Shown: piece by piece, positions 7,046 to 16,278 of the stretch | Position numbering within the stretch: position 1 is the stretch's first letter | Layout: each line of letters begins with the position of its first letter | NCBI RefSeq assembly: GCF_902859915.1 | Contig: NZ_CADIKK010000027.1 | Coordinates: 48,399 to 112,398 of the forward strand | DNA: 64,000 bases | Reading direction: 5' to 3' | From: Paraburkholderia ultramafica | GTDB lineage: Bacteria > Pseudomonadota > Gammaproteobacteria > Burkholderiales > Burkholderiaceae | The notes under the pieces: model-generated | Databases searched by the model: none | Told to the model about the DNA's origin: nothing | The model's input: only the letters and a program-made list of their open reading frames with translations | Made by a program: the position numbers and the translations under genes

Positions 7046-9151
7046 GTGCCCCGCAAGACTCCCATCGAGCGCTACCGGAATATCGGCATCAGCGCTCACA
7101 TCGATGCCGGCAAAACCACCACCACTGAACGCATCCTGTTCTACACCGGCGTGACCCACAAGATCGGCGAGGTTCACGACGGTGCGGCGACGATGGACTG
7201 GATGGAACAGGAGCAGGAGCGCGGCATCACCATCACGTCGGCGGCCACCACCGCCTTCTGGAAAGGCATGGCCGGCAACTATCCCGAACACCGGATCAAC
7301 ATCATCGACACCCCGGGCCACGTCGACTTCACGATCGAAGTGGAGCGCTCGATGCGCGTGCTCGACGGCGCGTGCATGGTGTACGACTCGGTCGGCGGCG
7401 TGCAGCCGCAGTCTGAAACGGTGTGGCGCCAGGCGAACAAGTACAAGGTGCCGCGCATCGCGTTCGTCAACAAGATGGACCGCGTCGGCGCGGACTTCTT
7501 CCGCGTGCAGCGGCAGATCGGCGATCGTCTGAAAGGCGTCGCGGTGCCGATCCAGATCCCGATCGGCGCGGAAGAACACTTCCAGGGCGTGGTCGACCTG
7601 GTCAAGATGAAGGCGATCTTCTGGGACGAAGAGAACCAGGGGATCAAGTTCGAGTACCGCGAGATTCCGGCGGAACTCGCGGCCACCGCGAAGGAATGGC
7701 ACGACAAGATGGTCGAGGCCGCCGCCGAAGCGAGCGAGGAATTGCTCGAGAAATACCTGGTCGGCCACACGCTGACCGAAGAGGAAATCAAGCACGGTAT
7801 TCGCGCGCGCACCATCGCCAATGAGATCGTGCCGATGCTGTGCGGCAGTGCGTTCAAGAACAAGGGCGTGCAGGCAATGCTCGACGCGGTGATCGACTAT
7901 CTGCCGTCGCCGGTCGACGTGCCCGCCATCACCGGCCACGATGAACACGACAAGGAAATCGAGCGTCATCCGAACGACGACGATCCGTTCTCCGCGCTCG
8001 CGTTCAAGATCATGACGGACCCGTTCGTCGGCCAGCTGATTTTCTTCCGCGTGTATTCGGGCGTGGTGAATTCGGGCGACACCGTCTACAACGCGGTCAA
8101 GGAAAAGAAAGAGCGCCTCGGCCGGATCCTGCAGATGCACGCGAACGAGCGCAAGGAAATCAAGGAAGTCTACGCGGGTGACATCGCCGCGGCGGTCGGC
8201 CTGAAAGAAGCGACCACCGGCGACACGCTGTGCGATCCGAACCACGTGATCATCCTCGAAAAGATGATCTTCCCGGAGCCGGTGATCTCGCAGGCCGTCG
8301 AGCCGAAGACCAAGGTCGACCAGGAAAAGATGGGTATCGCGCTGAACCGTCTCGCGCAGGAGGACCCTTCGTTCCGCGTGCAAACGGATGAGGAATCCGG
8401 TCAGACGATCATCTCCGGGATGGGCGAGCTGCACCTGGAGATTCTGGTCGACCGGATGAAGCGTGAGTTCGGCGTCGAGGCGACCGTCGGCAAGCCGCAG
8501 GTCGCGTACCGCGAAACGGTGCGCAACAAGATCGAGGATGTCGAAGGCAAGTTCGTCAAGCAGTCGGGCGGCCGCGGCCAGTACGGCCACGCGGTGATCA
8601 CGCTCGAGCCGGCGCCGCAAGGAAAGGGCTACGAGTTCGTCGATGCGATCAAGGGCGGCGTGATTCCGCGCGAGTACATTCCGGCGGTCGACAAGGGCAT
8701 TGTGGAAACGCTGAAGGCCGGCGTGCTGGCGGGCTATCCGGTGGTCGACGTGAAGGTGACGCTGACCTTCGGTTCGTATCACGACGTCGACTCGAATGAA
8801 AACGCGTTCCGCATGGCCGGCTCGATGGCGTTCAAGGAAGCGATGCGCAAGGCCAAGCCGGTGCTGCTCGAACCGATGATGGCCGTCGAGGTGGAAACGC
8901 CGGAAGACTTCATGGGCAACGTGATGGGCGACCTGTCGAGCCGTCGCGGACTCGTGCAGGGCATGGAAGACATCGCCGGCGGCGGCGGCAAACTGGTGCG
9001 CGCCGAAGTGCCGCTCGCGGAGATGTTCGGCTATTCGACGTCGCTGCGCTCCGCCACGCAAGGCCGCGCCACCTACACGATGGAGTTCAAGCACTACGCC
9101 GAAACGCCGAGCAACGTGGCCGAAGCCGTGATCAACGCGAAGCATAAGTAA
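7046..9151 (+). CDS. fusA: Elongation factor G, stand-alone copy
   Basis: Translational GTPase of 701 residues that drives ribosomal translocation. All G motifs are present: P-loop AHIDAGKTTTTE, switch I around RGITITSAATT, DTPGH, NKMD and GSAFKNKG. Domains III-V follow, including GGRGQYGHAVI and the C-terminal RSATQGRATYTMEF. The start is GTG at 7046 behind AGGAGG. It is flanked by terminators and has no rpsG, rpsL or tuf neighbour, so it is not the str-operon copy. Many Burkholderiaceae have two EF-G genes and this is likely the second (often called fusA2). Sequence is close to a normal EF-G, not a tetracycline-resistance or RF3-like relative. Confidence 0.95.
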   Translation: MPRKTPIERYRNIGISAHIDAGKTTTTERILFYTGVTHKIGEVHDGAATMDWMEQEQERGITITSAATTAFWKGMAGNYPEHRINIIDTPGHVDFTIEVERSMRVLDGACMVYDSVGGVQPQSETVWRQANKYKVPRIAFVNKMDRVGADFFRVQRQIGDRLKGVAVPIQIPIGAEEHFQGVVDLVKMKAIFWDEENQGIKFEYREIPAELAATAKEWHDKMVEAAAEASEELLEKYLVGHTLTEEEIKHGIRARTIANEIVPMLCGSAFKNKGVQAMLDAVIDYLPSPVDVPAITGHDEHDKEIERHPNDDDPFSALAFKIMTDPFVGQLIFFRVYSGVVNSGDTVYNAVKEKKERLGRILQMHANERKEIKEVYAGDIAAAVGLKEATTGDTLCDPNHVIILEKMIFPEPVISQAVEPKTKVDQEKMGIALNRLAQEDPSFRVQTDEESGQTIISGMGELHLEILVDRMKREFGVEATVGKPQVAYRETVRNKIEDVEGKFVKQSGGRGQYGHAVITLEPAPQGKGYEFVDAIKGGVIPREYIPAVDKGIVETLKAGVLAGYPVVDVKVTLTFGSYHDVDSNENAFRMAGSMAFKEAMRKAKPVLLEPMMAVEVETPEDFMGNVMGDLSSRRGLVQGMEDIAGGGGKLVRAEVPLAEMFGYSTSLRSATQGRATYTMEFKHYAETPSNVAEAVINAKHK

Positions 9152-9207
9152 GCGCTGCAACGAACCCGTCGCGTGCCGCAGTCGAGGCTGCTCACGCTAA
9201 CGACTCG

Positions 9208-9238
9208 AAGCCCGTTCCATGTGGACGGGCTTTTTTTG
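9208..9238 (+). terminator. Intrinsic terminator of the EF-G gene
   Basis: AAGCCCGT (9208-9215) pairs with ACGGGCTT (9225-9232) around a 9-nt loop and runs into seven T. Confidence 0.92.
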
Positions 9239-9343
9239 TCCGGTGCCGCCGATGCGGCGTGTCCACACAGTCGTTTTTGAACGTGCAAAAATGCCTGACG
9301 GCGCCGAGCCGATCGCCGGGAGCCATGCCCAGGAGGAGACATC

Positions 9344-9859
9344 ATGAGCCAGGATCACGAACACCCGCACTACCGCGCCGATCAACCGGCCGCGCCCGTC
9401 GATTGGCGCGAGCACGGCGTGAAGGTCATCAAGGGCGACCAGCTCGACAGCAACACCGCGCAAACGCCTGGCATGAATCGCGCCGCCGCGATCAACGCCG
9501 CACGGGTCGGCGCGCAGAAGATCTGGGCCGGCACCGTGACGATCCATCCCAACGCGAAGACCGGTGCGCATCATCACGGCGCGCTTGAAAGCGTGATCTA
9601 CGTGGTGCGCGGCCACGCGCGCATGCGCTGGGGCGAACACCTGGAGTTCACCGCGGAAGCCGGCCCCGGCGACTTCATCTTCGTGCCGCCGTACGTGCCG
9701 CATCAGGAGATCAACGCGAGCACCGACGACCCGCTCGAATGCGTGCTGGTGCGCAGCGACAACGAAGCGGTGGTGGTCAATCTGAACATCGAAGCGGTGG
9801 AAACGCCTGAAGCGGTCTACTGGGTCGATCCGATTCACAAGCATCCGCACGATCGCTAA
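9344..9859 (+). CDS. Cupin-domain protein
   Basis: 171-residue single-domain cupin. The metal-binding cupin motif 1 is visible as GAHHHGALESVIYVVRGHA (two or three His and a Glu). Motif 2 is visible as PGDFIFVPPYVPHQE. The N-terminus is hydrophilic with no signal peptide, so the protein is probably cytoplasmic. An AGGAG lies before the ATG at 9344. The cupin fold supports many activities (dioxygenase, isomerase, sugar or regulatory binding) and nothing here fixes the substrate. It has no operon partner, with a terminator upstream and a decayed fragment downstream. Confidence 0.85.
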   Translation: MSQDHEHPHYRADQPAAPVDWREHGVKVIKGDQLDSNTAQTPGMNRAAAINAARVGAQKIWAGTVTIHPNAKTGAHHHGALESVIYVVRGHARMRWGEHLEFTAEAGPGDFIFVPPYVPHQEINASTDDPLECVLVRSDNEAVVVNLNIEAVETPEAVYWVDPIHKHPHDR

Positions 9860-10028
9860 CGCTTCATCCGCGACTCATGACGCCGACCGCTTCGCTGCGC
9901 CCTCGCCTGCTCTCGCAAACGAGCACTTCGGCGCGTTGGGCTACGGCATCGTCGCGGCCTTCATGATGTGCTGGATCGGCTCGGTGCTGTTCCATCGCTG
10001 GCGGCGTCCGGGTGCGGTTGCGCGGTAA
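9858..10028 (+). pseudogene. Remnant of a transporter C-terminus (possibly NiCoT nickel/cobalt type)
   Basis: An open frame of about 57 codons without a usable start ends at the TAA at 10026. It encodes a soluble stretch followed by a membrane helix (residues like NEHFGALGYGIVAAFMMCW, then a basic HRWRR tail). This resembles the last transmembrane helix and tail of HoxN/NixA-type nickel-cobalt permeases. No upstream part of such a gene is present, so I read it as a 3' relic after deletion. The family assignment is from memory of the motif and uncertain. Confidence 0.35.
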
Positions 10029-10332
10029 ATCCAGCTCATTGCGAGCGCCGCGTCCGCCGCGCGCGAATGCTGCACGTCTCGCGACGCGCGTGCGTCGAAC
10101 GTTGTGATGACGATACACAGCGGCTCTTTTATCGGCCAATCGGCGTCCCCGCAGCGCGGCAAGCATGCCAGGTCCGTGAGCAATCGCTTACACTGAAGCC
10201 GCTTTGCGCGGCTTTTCGCTTACGTCATCGCAGCTTTGCGTCAAAGGCGTGCGTCGCGCTACAGTCACCCTGTCGCGCGCATCCGGCGCGGCTCGTCAGA
10301 ACCGGCAACAGAACGGACTGGACTCTCCATCG
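10029..10332. other. Intergenic region upstream of the ABC importer operon
   Basis: 304 bp from the transporter relic to the substrate-binding protein gene. An open frame enters it in phase with the downstream gene (from 10204), but its codons show no family similarity. No clear promoter or operator was identified. Confidence 0.4.
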
Positions 10333-12006
10333 ATGAAAACTCCCGCGGACCGATTTTTCGCACTCGACGCAGCCCGCCTCACCGCCGACGCCTACGGCAA
10401 TCACGCCATCGACGAATTCTTTGCCGGCCGCATCACGCGCCGCGAGTTGCTGCGCCATGCGAGCGTGATCGGTTTGGCGCTGGCCGGCGGCGGCGTGCTG
10501 ACTGCGCCGCGAGCGCGAGCGCAGGGCGCGGCGGGTGCTGCGGCTGCGTCCAACCAGACGATCCGCGTCGCCCACCTGACACCCGCCGGCGCAGTCGATC
10601 CACTCACCGTGACCGATGCCGCCAGTCTCGCGCTGCTGAACCAGACCGGCGAGTTCCTGATCGACGACGACGGCGAAAAGCTCATGCTGAAGCCAGCGCT
10701 CGCGCTGTCGTGGAAACCGAACGACAAGGGCGACGTGTGGACCTTCACGCTGCGCCCGAACGTCAAGTTCCACGACGGCCAGGCGTTCACCGCGAAAGAC
10801 GTGGTCGCCACCTTCGACCGTCTCGCCGATCCCGCAAGCGGTTCGGCGGCGCTCTCGGTGCTCAAGGGTGTGCTGTCGAAAGGCGGCGCGAAAGTCGTCG
10901 ACGAGCACACAGTCGCGTTTCATCTGGATGCGCCGAACGGCAATTTCCCGTACTACGTTTCCTCGGACAATTACAACGCCGTGATCCTGCCCGCGAACTA
11001 TGCGGGCGGTTATGAAAAAGCCTTCATCGGCACGGGTCCGTTCAGATTCGAGAAGTATCAGCCGAAGGTCGGCGCATCGTTCGTACGCAATCCCGACTAC
11101 TGGGGCGATAAAGCGTTACCGCAACGCGTACAGTTTTCGTTCTACGCCGACGAACAGGCGCAGTTGCTCGCGTTGCAAGGCCATCAGGCGGATGTGATGG
11201 GCACCTTCACCGTGCAGGGCGGCGCCGGGATTCTGAACAATCCGGACTACAAGGCGGTCGGGGTGAAGTCGAGCGCCCATCGGCAGATTCATATGCGCAA
11301 CGACAATCCGTTGTTCAAGGACAAGCGGGTGCGCCAGGCGCTGGCGTTGTCGCTCGATCGCGACGTGCTGGTGCGCGGCCTCTTCAAAGGCCGCGCGCAA
11401 CTCGGCAACGACAGTCCGTTCGCGCCGGTGTTTCCGTCATCGGATGCAGGCGTTGCGCAACGCAAGATCGACATCGCGAAGGCGAAGCAACTGCTTGCGC
11501 AAGCAGGCGTGCCGAACGGCTTCGACGTGACACTCACCACCGAAAAGTACATGGAGATTCCCGATCTCGCGGTGGTCGTGCAGAACGCGGCGAAGGCGAT
11601 CGGCGTGCGCATCAATCTGAAGGTCGAGAGCCAGTCGCTGTATTACGGCGCGGGCACGCCAGGCAAATCCGACTGGCTCGACTCGCCGCTCGGCATCACC
11701 GACTACGGCCATCGCGGCGTGCCGAACGTGTTTCTGAACGCGCCGCTCACCAGCACCGGCACGTGGAACGCCGCGCACTTCAGGAATCCGCAATACGATC
11801 AGCTGGTCGCGCAATTCGTCGCGGCGATCGACCTCGGCTCGCAGAAGAAAATCTCCGCGCAGATCCAGACGCTGCTGCTCGACGAAACCCCCATCATCAT
11901 TCCGTTCTTCTACGATCAGCTGATCGCGATGCGCAAGGGGGTGAACGGCGTGCGCTTCACCGCGCTCGCGCAACTCTATTTCGACCGCGCCGTGCTGAGC
12001 GCGTAG
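10333..12006 (+). CDS. ABC transporter substrate-binding protein, family 5 (peptide/nickel type)
   Basis: Periplasmic binding protein of 557 residues that delivers substrate to the permeases encoded next. The N-terminus carries a twin-arginine-like motif (TRRELLR, about 35-41), a hydrophobic stretch and a likely cleavage after PRARA, about 63. This suggests Tat export of a folded protein. The mature part has SBP_bac_5 features: LTPAGAVDPLT, LALSWKPNDKGDVWTFTLRPNVKFHDGQAFTAKDV and YKAVGVKSSAHRQIHMRND. I chose the ATG at 10333 because earlier in-frame codons are unrelated. It is the first gene of a four-gene importer operon. Substrate (peptide, nickel or another solute) cannot be told from sequence. 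Confidence 0.9.
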   Translation: MKTPADRFFALDAARLTADAYGNHAIDEFFAGRITRRELLRHASVIGLALAGGGVLTAPRARAQGAAGAAAASNQTIRVAHLTPAGAVDPLTVTDAASLALLNQTGEFLIDDDGEKLMLKPALALSWKPNDKGDVWTFTLRPNVKFHDGQAFTAKDVVATFDRLADPASGSAALSVLKGVLSKGGAKVVDEHTVAFHLDAPNGNFPYYVSSDNYNAVILPANYAGGYEKAFIGTGPFRFEKYQPKVGASFVRNPDYWGDKALPQRVQFSFYADEQAQLLALQGHQADVMGTFTVQGGAGILNNPDYKAVGVKSSAHRQIHMRNDNPLFKDKRVRQALALSLDRDVLVRGLFKGRAQLGNDSPFAPVFPSSDAGVAQRKIDIAKAKQLLAQAGVPNGFDVTLTTEKYMEIPDLAVVVQNAAKAIGVRINLKVESQSLYYGAGTPGKSDWLDSPLGITDYGHRGVPNVFLNAPLTSTGTWNAAHFRNPQYDQLVAQFVAAIDLGSQKKISAQIQTLLLDETPIIIPFFYDQLIAMRKGVNGVRFTALAQLYFDRAVLSA

Positions 12007-12037
12007 GCGCCGGCGCAGCCTTCGGCAGGAGCTCACG

Positions 12038-13048
12038 ATGTCGGCCACGGCGTCCTCTTCCGCCTCCCGCCTATCGAGCGGCAACGCGGGCCGCGTCGCG
12101 CGGTTTCTGGCCACGCGCGCGGGCTTGTCGGTGGTCACGCTGTGGCTGTTGTCGGTGATCGTGTTCGCGGGCGGCCAACTGTTGCCCGGCGATATCGGCC
12201 GCGCGGTGCTCGGGCCGCTCGCCGACGCGCGCGCGGTCGCCGCGCTCAATCATCAGCTCGGCGCGGACCGCCCGCTGGTCACGCAATACGTCGACTGGAT
12301 CACCCATTTCGTGCGCGGCGACATGGGGCTCTCCTATGCGTATCGCGCGCCGGTCGGGCCGTTCATCGCCGACGCGCTCGCGCATTCGGCGAAGCTCGGC
12401 CTGCTTGCGTTCATCGTCGTCGTGCCGCTCGGCATTGCGGGCGGCGTGTGGTCGGCGATGCACGCGGGGCGCTGGCTCGATCGCACGATCAGCATTGCCG
12501 GCTTGTCGGCGACGGTGGTGCCGGAGTTCGTTTCGTCGATCGTGCTGATTCTGGTATTCGGCGTGTGGCTGCGCTGGCTGCCGATCGAGGCGTCGTATCC
12601 ACCCGAAGCCAGCGCGCTCGAACAGCTACGGTATCTGATTCTGCCGGTGCTGCCTTTGGTGCTGGTGTTCTTCGGCTACATCGCGAGAATGGCGCGCGCG
12701 GGCACCGTCGAAGCGCTCGACGCCGACTATACGCGCACCGCGATTCTCAAAGGCTTGCCGCGCCACATCGTGATCTGGCGGCACGTGTTGCGCAACGCGC
12801 TGCTGCCGACCATCACGGTCGCCGCGACGCAGCTCGGCTACATGATCGGCGGACTCGTGGTGGTCGAGACACTGTTCCGCTATCAGGGCATCGGCTCGCT
12901 GATCTACAACGCCGCCAAGGCCAAGGACTTTCCGATGCTCGAAGCGGGTGTGCTGACGATCGGCGTGGTCTACACGGTCGCCAATCTTGTCGCCGATGCG
13001 CTGCACGTGCTGCTCAATCCGCGGCTGCGGGTGAGGAGCGCCGAATGA
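12038..13048 (+). CDS. ABC transporter permease, DppB type
   Basis: Inner-membrane permease of 336 residues with about six transmembrane segments and the EAA-loop region typical of BPD_transp_1 (around EALDADYTRTAILKGLPRHIVIWRHVLRNALLP). The first helix begins near residue 25 after a Ser/Arg-rich N-terminus. A GGAG-type site lies before the ATG at 12038. It sits 31 bp after the binding-protein gene and overlaps the second permease start by four bases (ATGA), so the operon is tightly coupled. Confidence 0.93.
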   Translation: MSATASSSASRLSSGNAGRVARFLATRAGLSVVTLWLLSVIVFAGGQLLPGDIGRAVLGPLADARAVAALNHQLGADRPLVTQYVDWITHFVRGDMGLSYAYRAPVGPFIADALAHSAKLGLLAFIVVVPLGIAGGVWSAMHAGRWLDRTISIAGLSATVVPEFVSSIVLILVFGVWLRWLPIEASYPPEASALEQLRYLILPVLPLVLVFFGYIARMARAGTVEALDADYTRTAILKGLPRHIVIWRHVLRNALLPTITVAATQLGYMIGGLVVVETLFRYQGIGSLIYNAAKAKDFPMLEAGVLTIGVVYTVANLVADALHVLLNPRLRVRSAE

Positions 13049-13911
13049 GCACCATCGTTCCGCCGACTCAAGCTTCGGCCACCGAACCGCGCTTCGATCA
13101 ACTGCGCGTGCTGCTGCGTTCGCCCACCTTCGTGGTGGGCGTGGTGATCGTCGCGTGGTGGGTCGTCTGTGCGCTCGCCGGGCAATGGATCGTGCGCATC
13201 GACCCGTACGCATCCGATCCGCTCAATTCGCTGATGCCGCCCGATCGCACGCACTGGTTCGGCACTGACCAGCTCGGCCGCGACGTGTTCTCGCGAGTGA
13301 TCGTCGGCGCGCGCGACATCCTCACCATCGCGCCGCTGGCGACGCTGCTCGGCACGGCGGCGGGCACGGCGCTGGGGTTGATCGTCGGCTACTTCGAGGG
13401 CTGGGTCGACAACGTGGTCGGCCGCGCGATCGACGCGGTGCTCGCACTGCCGCTCGTGATCGTCGCGTTGCTCGCGCTGGCAGCGGTCGGCGCAAGCAAC
13501 GTCACGGTGATCCTCGTGATCGGCATCACCTTCACGCCGATCACCGCGCGCACCGTGCGCGCCGCCGTGTTCGCCGAACGGCATCTCGACTACGTCGCCG
13601 CGGCGCAACTACGCGGCGAGCGCGCGCCGTACATCATGTTCGTCGAGATCCTGCCGAACGTGTTGCCGCCGATCATCGTCGAGGCGACCGTGCGGCTCGG
13701 GTACGCGATCTTCGCAGTGGCTACGCTGTCGTTTCTCGGCTTCGGCATTCAGCCGCCTTCGGCCGACTGGGGTCTCGCGCTATCCGAGTCGTACACGCTG
13801 ATGGCGGGCGGCGCATGGTGGACCGTGGTGTTCGCGGCCGGCGCGATCGCGACGCTGGTGGTCGGCGTGAATCTGATCGCCGACAGCGTGCAAGGAGTAC
13901 TCGACCGATGA
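13045..13911 (+). CDS. ABC transporter permease, DppC type
   Basis: Second inner-membrane permease of the importer, 288 residues. It has an N-terminal helix (PTFVVGVVIVAWWVVCALAG), the periplasmic PDRTHWFGTDQLGRDVFSRVI motif characteristic of DppC/OppC/NikC proteins, and the EAA region near LDYVAAAQLRGERAPYIMFVEILPN. It starts at 13045 in an ATGA overlap with the preceding permease and ends in another ATGA overlap with the ATPase gene. The open frame extends far upstream, but that part overlaps the first permease and is not coding. Confidence 0.93.
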   Translation: MSTIVPPTQASATEPRFDQLRVLLRSPTFVVGVVIVAWWVVCALAGQWIVRIDPYASDPLNSLMPPDRTHWFGTDQLGRDVFSRVIVGARDILTIAPLATLLGTAAGTALGLIVGYFEGWVDNVVGRAIDAVLALPLVIVALLALAAVGASNVTVILVIGITFTPITARTVRAAVFAERHLDYVAAAQLRGERAPYIMFVEILPNVLPPIIVEATVRLGYAIFAVATLSFLGFGIQPPSADWGLALSESYTLMAGGAWWTVVFAAGAIATLVVGVNLIADSVQGVLDR

Positions 13912-16085
13912 GCGTCGCGCCGCTCTCCTCGTTCGCCGCCTTCGACGTCTCGAAGAGCGATCGCACGGATGCGCTGACGATCGTCGGCCTGACGGTCACG
14001 TACCGGATCCGCGGACGCGATCGCGAAGTGCTTCAGGACGTCTCGTTTCGCGTGCGGCGCGGCGAAGCGTACGGGCTCGTCGGCGAATCGGGCTGCGGCA
14101 AATCGACGGTCGCGATGGCGGCGGTCCGCTACCTGCCGCGCAACGGCAAAGTGAAGGCGGGCAAGATCGCGATCGCCGGCGCGGACGTGCAGAAGCTCGA
14201 CGCCGACGCGCTCCGCAACCTGCGCGCCAAGACGGTGTCGATGGTCTATCAGGATCCGGCGCGCGCGTTGAATCCGTCGCTGACTGTCGCGCGGCAAGTC
14301 TCCGAAGCCTTCGAAGCCGCCGGCATCGCGCCCGCCGAAGCGTTGCAACGCACGCTGGACATGCTCAAGCGCGTGCGCATCCCCGCGCCCGAGCGGGTGA
14401 TGGACAGCTATCCTCATCAATTGTCGGGCGGCATGCAGCAACGTGTGGTGATCGCAATGGCGCTCGCGTCGAACCCCGCGCTGCTGATTCTCGACGAACC
14501 GACCACCGGCCTCGACGCCACCGTCGAAGCGGAAGTGCTCGACCTCGTCGCGCAGCTGCGCGAGGAACTCGGCACCGCCGTGCTCTTCATCAGCCACAAC
14601 CTCGCGGTGATCGGGCGCATGTGCGAGCGCGTCGGCGTGCTTTACGCGGGCAAGCTGGTCGAAGAAGGCGCGACGCAGGACGTCTTCACGCGGCCGCGTC
14701 ATCCTTATACGGTCGGACTGTTGCGCTGCCTGCCCACCACCGGGCGCAGCAAGGACACCGAGCGGCTCGATACGATCGCAGGCGGCTTGCCGGCGCCGGG
14801 CTCGGTCACGCAAGGCTGCATTTACGCGGACCGCTGCCGCCTCGCCGACGAGCGCTGCCGCCGTGACGCGCCGCCGCCGTACCGCCTTAGCGCCGCGCAC
14901 GGCGATCAGATGTCGCGTTGCCATTACCATGAGCGTGCGATCGAACTGCCGCGCGCGACCCCGGAAGCATTGTCCGAGGATCAGCGCGGCTCGCTGGAAG
15001 ACAAGCCTTCGACGCTCGTGCTGCGCGCGCGGAAACTCTCGAAGACGTTCCACGTCTCCGGCGGATCGCTGCGCGCGGTCGACGATGTCTCGATCGATCT
15101 CGTCGGCGGCGAGACGCTCGGCCTGGTCGGCGAATCGGGCAGCGGCAAGACCACGCTCGCCAAGCTGATGCTCGGCCTGCTCACGCCCGATGCGGGCAGC
15201 GTGCTCGAACTCGACGGCGCGCCGCTCGCCGCGCGTGTCACGCGGCGCAGCGACGAGCAGGTCAAGTCGCTGCAGATCGTGTTCCAGAATCCCGACTCGG
15301 CGCTCAATCGCGCGCATTCGGTGAAGCGGCTGATCGGCCGCGCGTTGTCGCGCCTCACGGCGTTGCGCGGCCCCGCGATCGACGAACGGCTCGCCACGCT
15401 GAGCGCCGCCGTGCGTTTGCCGGAACGCTATCTCGGCTCGCGCACGCGGCAGTTGTCGGGTGGACTCAAACAGCGCGTCGCGATTGCCCGCGCGTTTGCC
15501 GGCGAGCCGCGCGTGGTGGTCTGCGACGAGCCGACTTCCGCGCTCGATGTCTCCGTGCAGGCCGCGATCCTCAACCTGCTCGCCGATCTGCAACGCGAGC
15601 GCGGCGTCAGTTATGTGTTCATCTCGCACGATCTGCATGTGGTGCGTTATCTGGCGGATCGGATCGCGGTGTTGTATCTCGGCAGGCTGCTGGAAATCGG
15701 GCCGGCTGCCGCGGTGTTCGACGGGCCGCAGCATCCCTACACCGAAGCGCTGCTCTCTTCGGTGCCGACTCTCGACGCTCACGACCACCCGACCCGCATC
15801 CGCCTGTCCGGCGATCTGCCGAGCGCCGCAGCGCCGCCGTCGGGCTGCGTCTTTCATGCACGCTGCCCGCGCAAGCTCGGCGCGATCTGCGAGCAGCAGG
15901 ACCCGCCCTTTCTCGACGCCGGCAATAACGATGACAACGCTGGCCGCACGGCCGCGCATCGGATCCGCTGCCATATCCCTGTCGACACCTTGCGCGCGCT
16001 GCAAACCGCCGCTCGCGACGACGCGGGCAAAGTCCCGGACGACAACTCCGCCAACACGCCGCAGAACGCCGGGCGTAACGAATAA
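13908..16085 (+). CDS. Fused double ATPase of the peptide/nickel-type ABC importer
   Basis: 725 residues combining the two ATPases that are separate proteins (DppD and DppF) in many bacteria. The first domain has Walker A GESGCGKST, signature LSGGMQQRV and Walker B LLILDEPTTGLD. It is followed by the Cys-containing oligopeptide-transporter C-terminal segment (CIYADRCRLADERC). The second domain has GESGSGKTT, LSGGLKQRV and VVVCDEPTSALD, and again a Cys-rich tail (CVFHARCPRKLGAIC). Both sites look catalytically intact. The start at 13908 overlaps the permease stop. It is the last gene of the operon. Confidence 0.93.
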   Translation: MSVAPLSSFAAFDVSKSDRTDALTIVGLTVTYRIRGRDREVLQDVSFRVRRGEAYGLVGESGCGKSTVAMAAVRYLPRNGKVKAGKIAIAGADVQKLDADALRNLRAKTVSMVYQDPARALNPSLTVARQVSEAFEAAGIAPAEALQRTLDMLKRVRIPAPERVMDSYPHQLSGGMQQRVVIAMALASNPALLILDEPTTGLDATVEAEVLDLVAQLREELGTAVLFISHNLAVIGRMCERVGVLYAGKLVEEGATQDVFTRPRHPYTVGLLRCLPTTGRSKDTERLDTIAGGLPAPGSVTQGCIYADRCRLADERCRRDAPPPYRLSAAHGDQMSRCHYHERAIELPRATPEALSEDQRGSLEDKPSTLVLRARKLSKTFHVSGGSLRAVDDVSIDLVGGETLGLVGESGSGKTTLAKLMLGLLTPDAGSVLELDGAPLAARVTRRSDEQVKSLQIVFQNPDSALNRAHSVKRLIGRALSRLTALRGPAIDERLATLSAAVRLPERYLGSRTRQLSGGLKQRVAIARAFAGEPRVVVCDEPTSALDVSVQAAILNLLADLQRERGVSYVFISHDLHVVRYLADRIAVLYLGRLLEIGPAAAVFDGPQHPYTEALLSSVPTLDAHDHPTRIRLSGDLPSAAAPPSGCVFHARCPRKLGAICEQQDPPFLDAGNNDDNAGRTAAHRIRCHIPVDTLRALQTAARDDAGKVPDDNSANTPQNAGRNE

Positions 16086-16278
16086 CGCGGCTTAATGCGG
16101 CATCGGACAAGCCACGTTAAGCGCGCTGTAATCTCGACGACAAACCGCCGCCAACCACACGCCAACCGCGCCGCATCCGGCAAGCAAATAAAACCACCGG
16201 CCGCGCACAAGTGTTATGGAACCAATCCGAGGTGATAGCCTCATATCAGATTCAACGTTCGACACGAGGGCCCACAAC

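Noticed and set aside
6947..9160. 737-codon open frame on the minus strand
   Set aside because: It lies exactly opposite the EF-G gene, is Arg/His/Asp-rich without domain structure, and results from the high-GC third-codon pattern.
13749..16004. 751-codon open frame on the minus strand
   Set aside because: Antisense shadow of the fused ABC ATPase gene, whose motifs on the plus strand are unambiguous.
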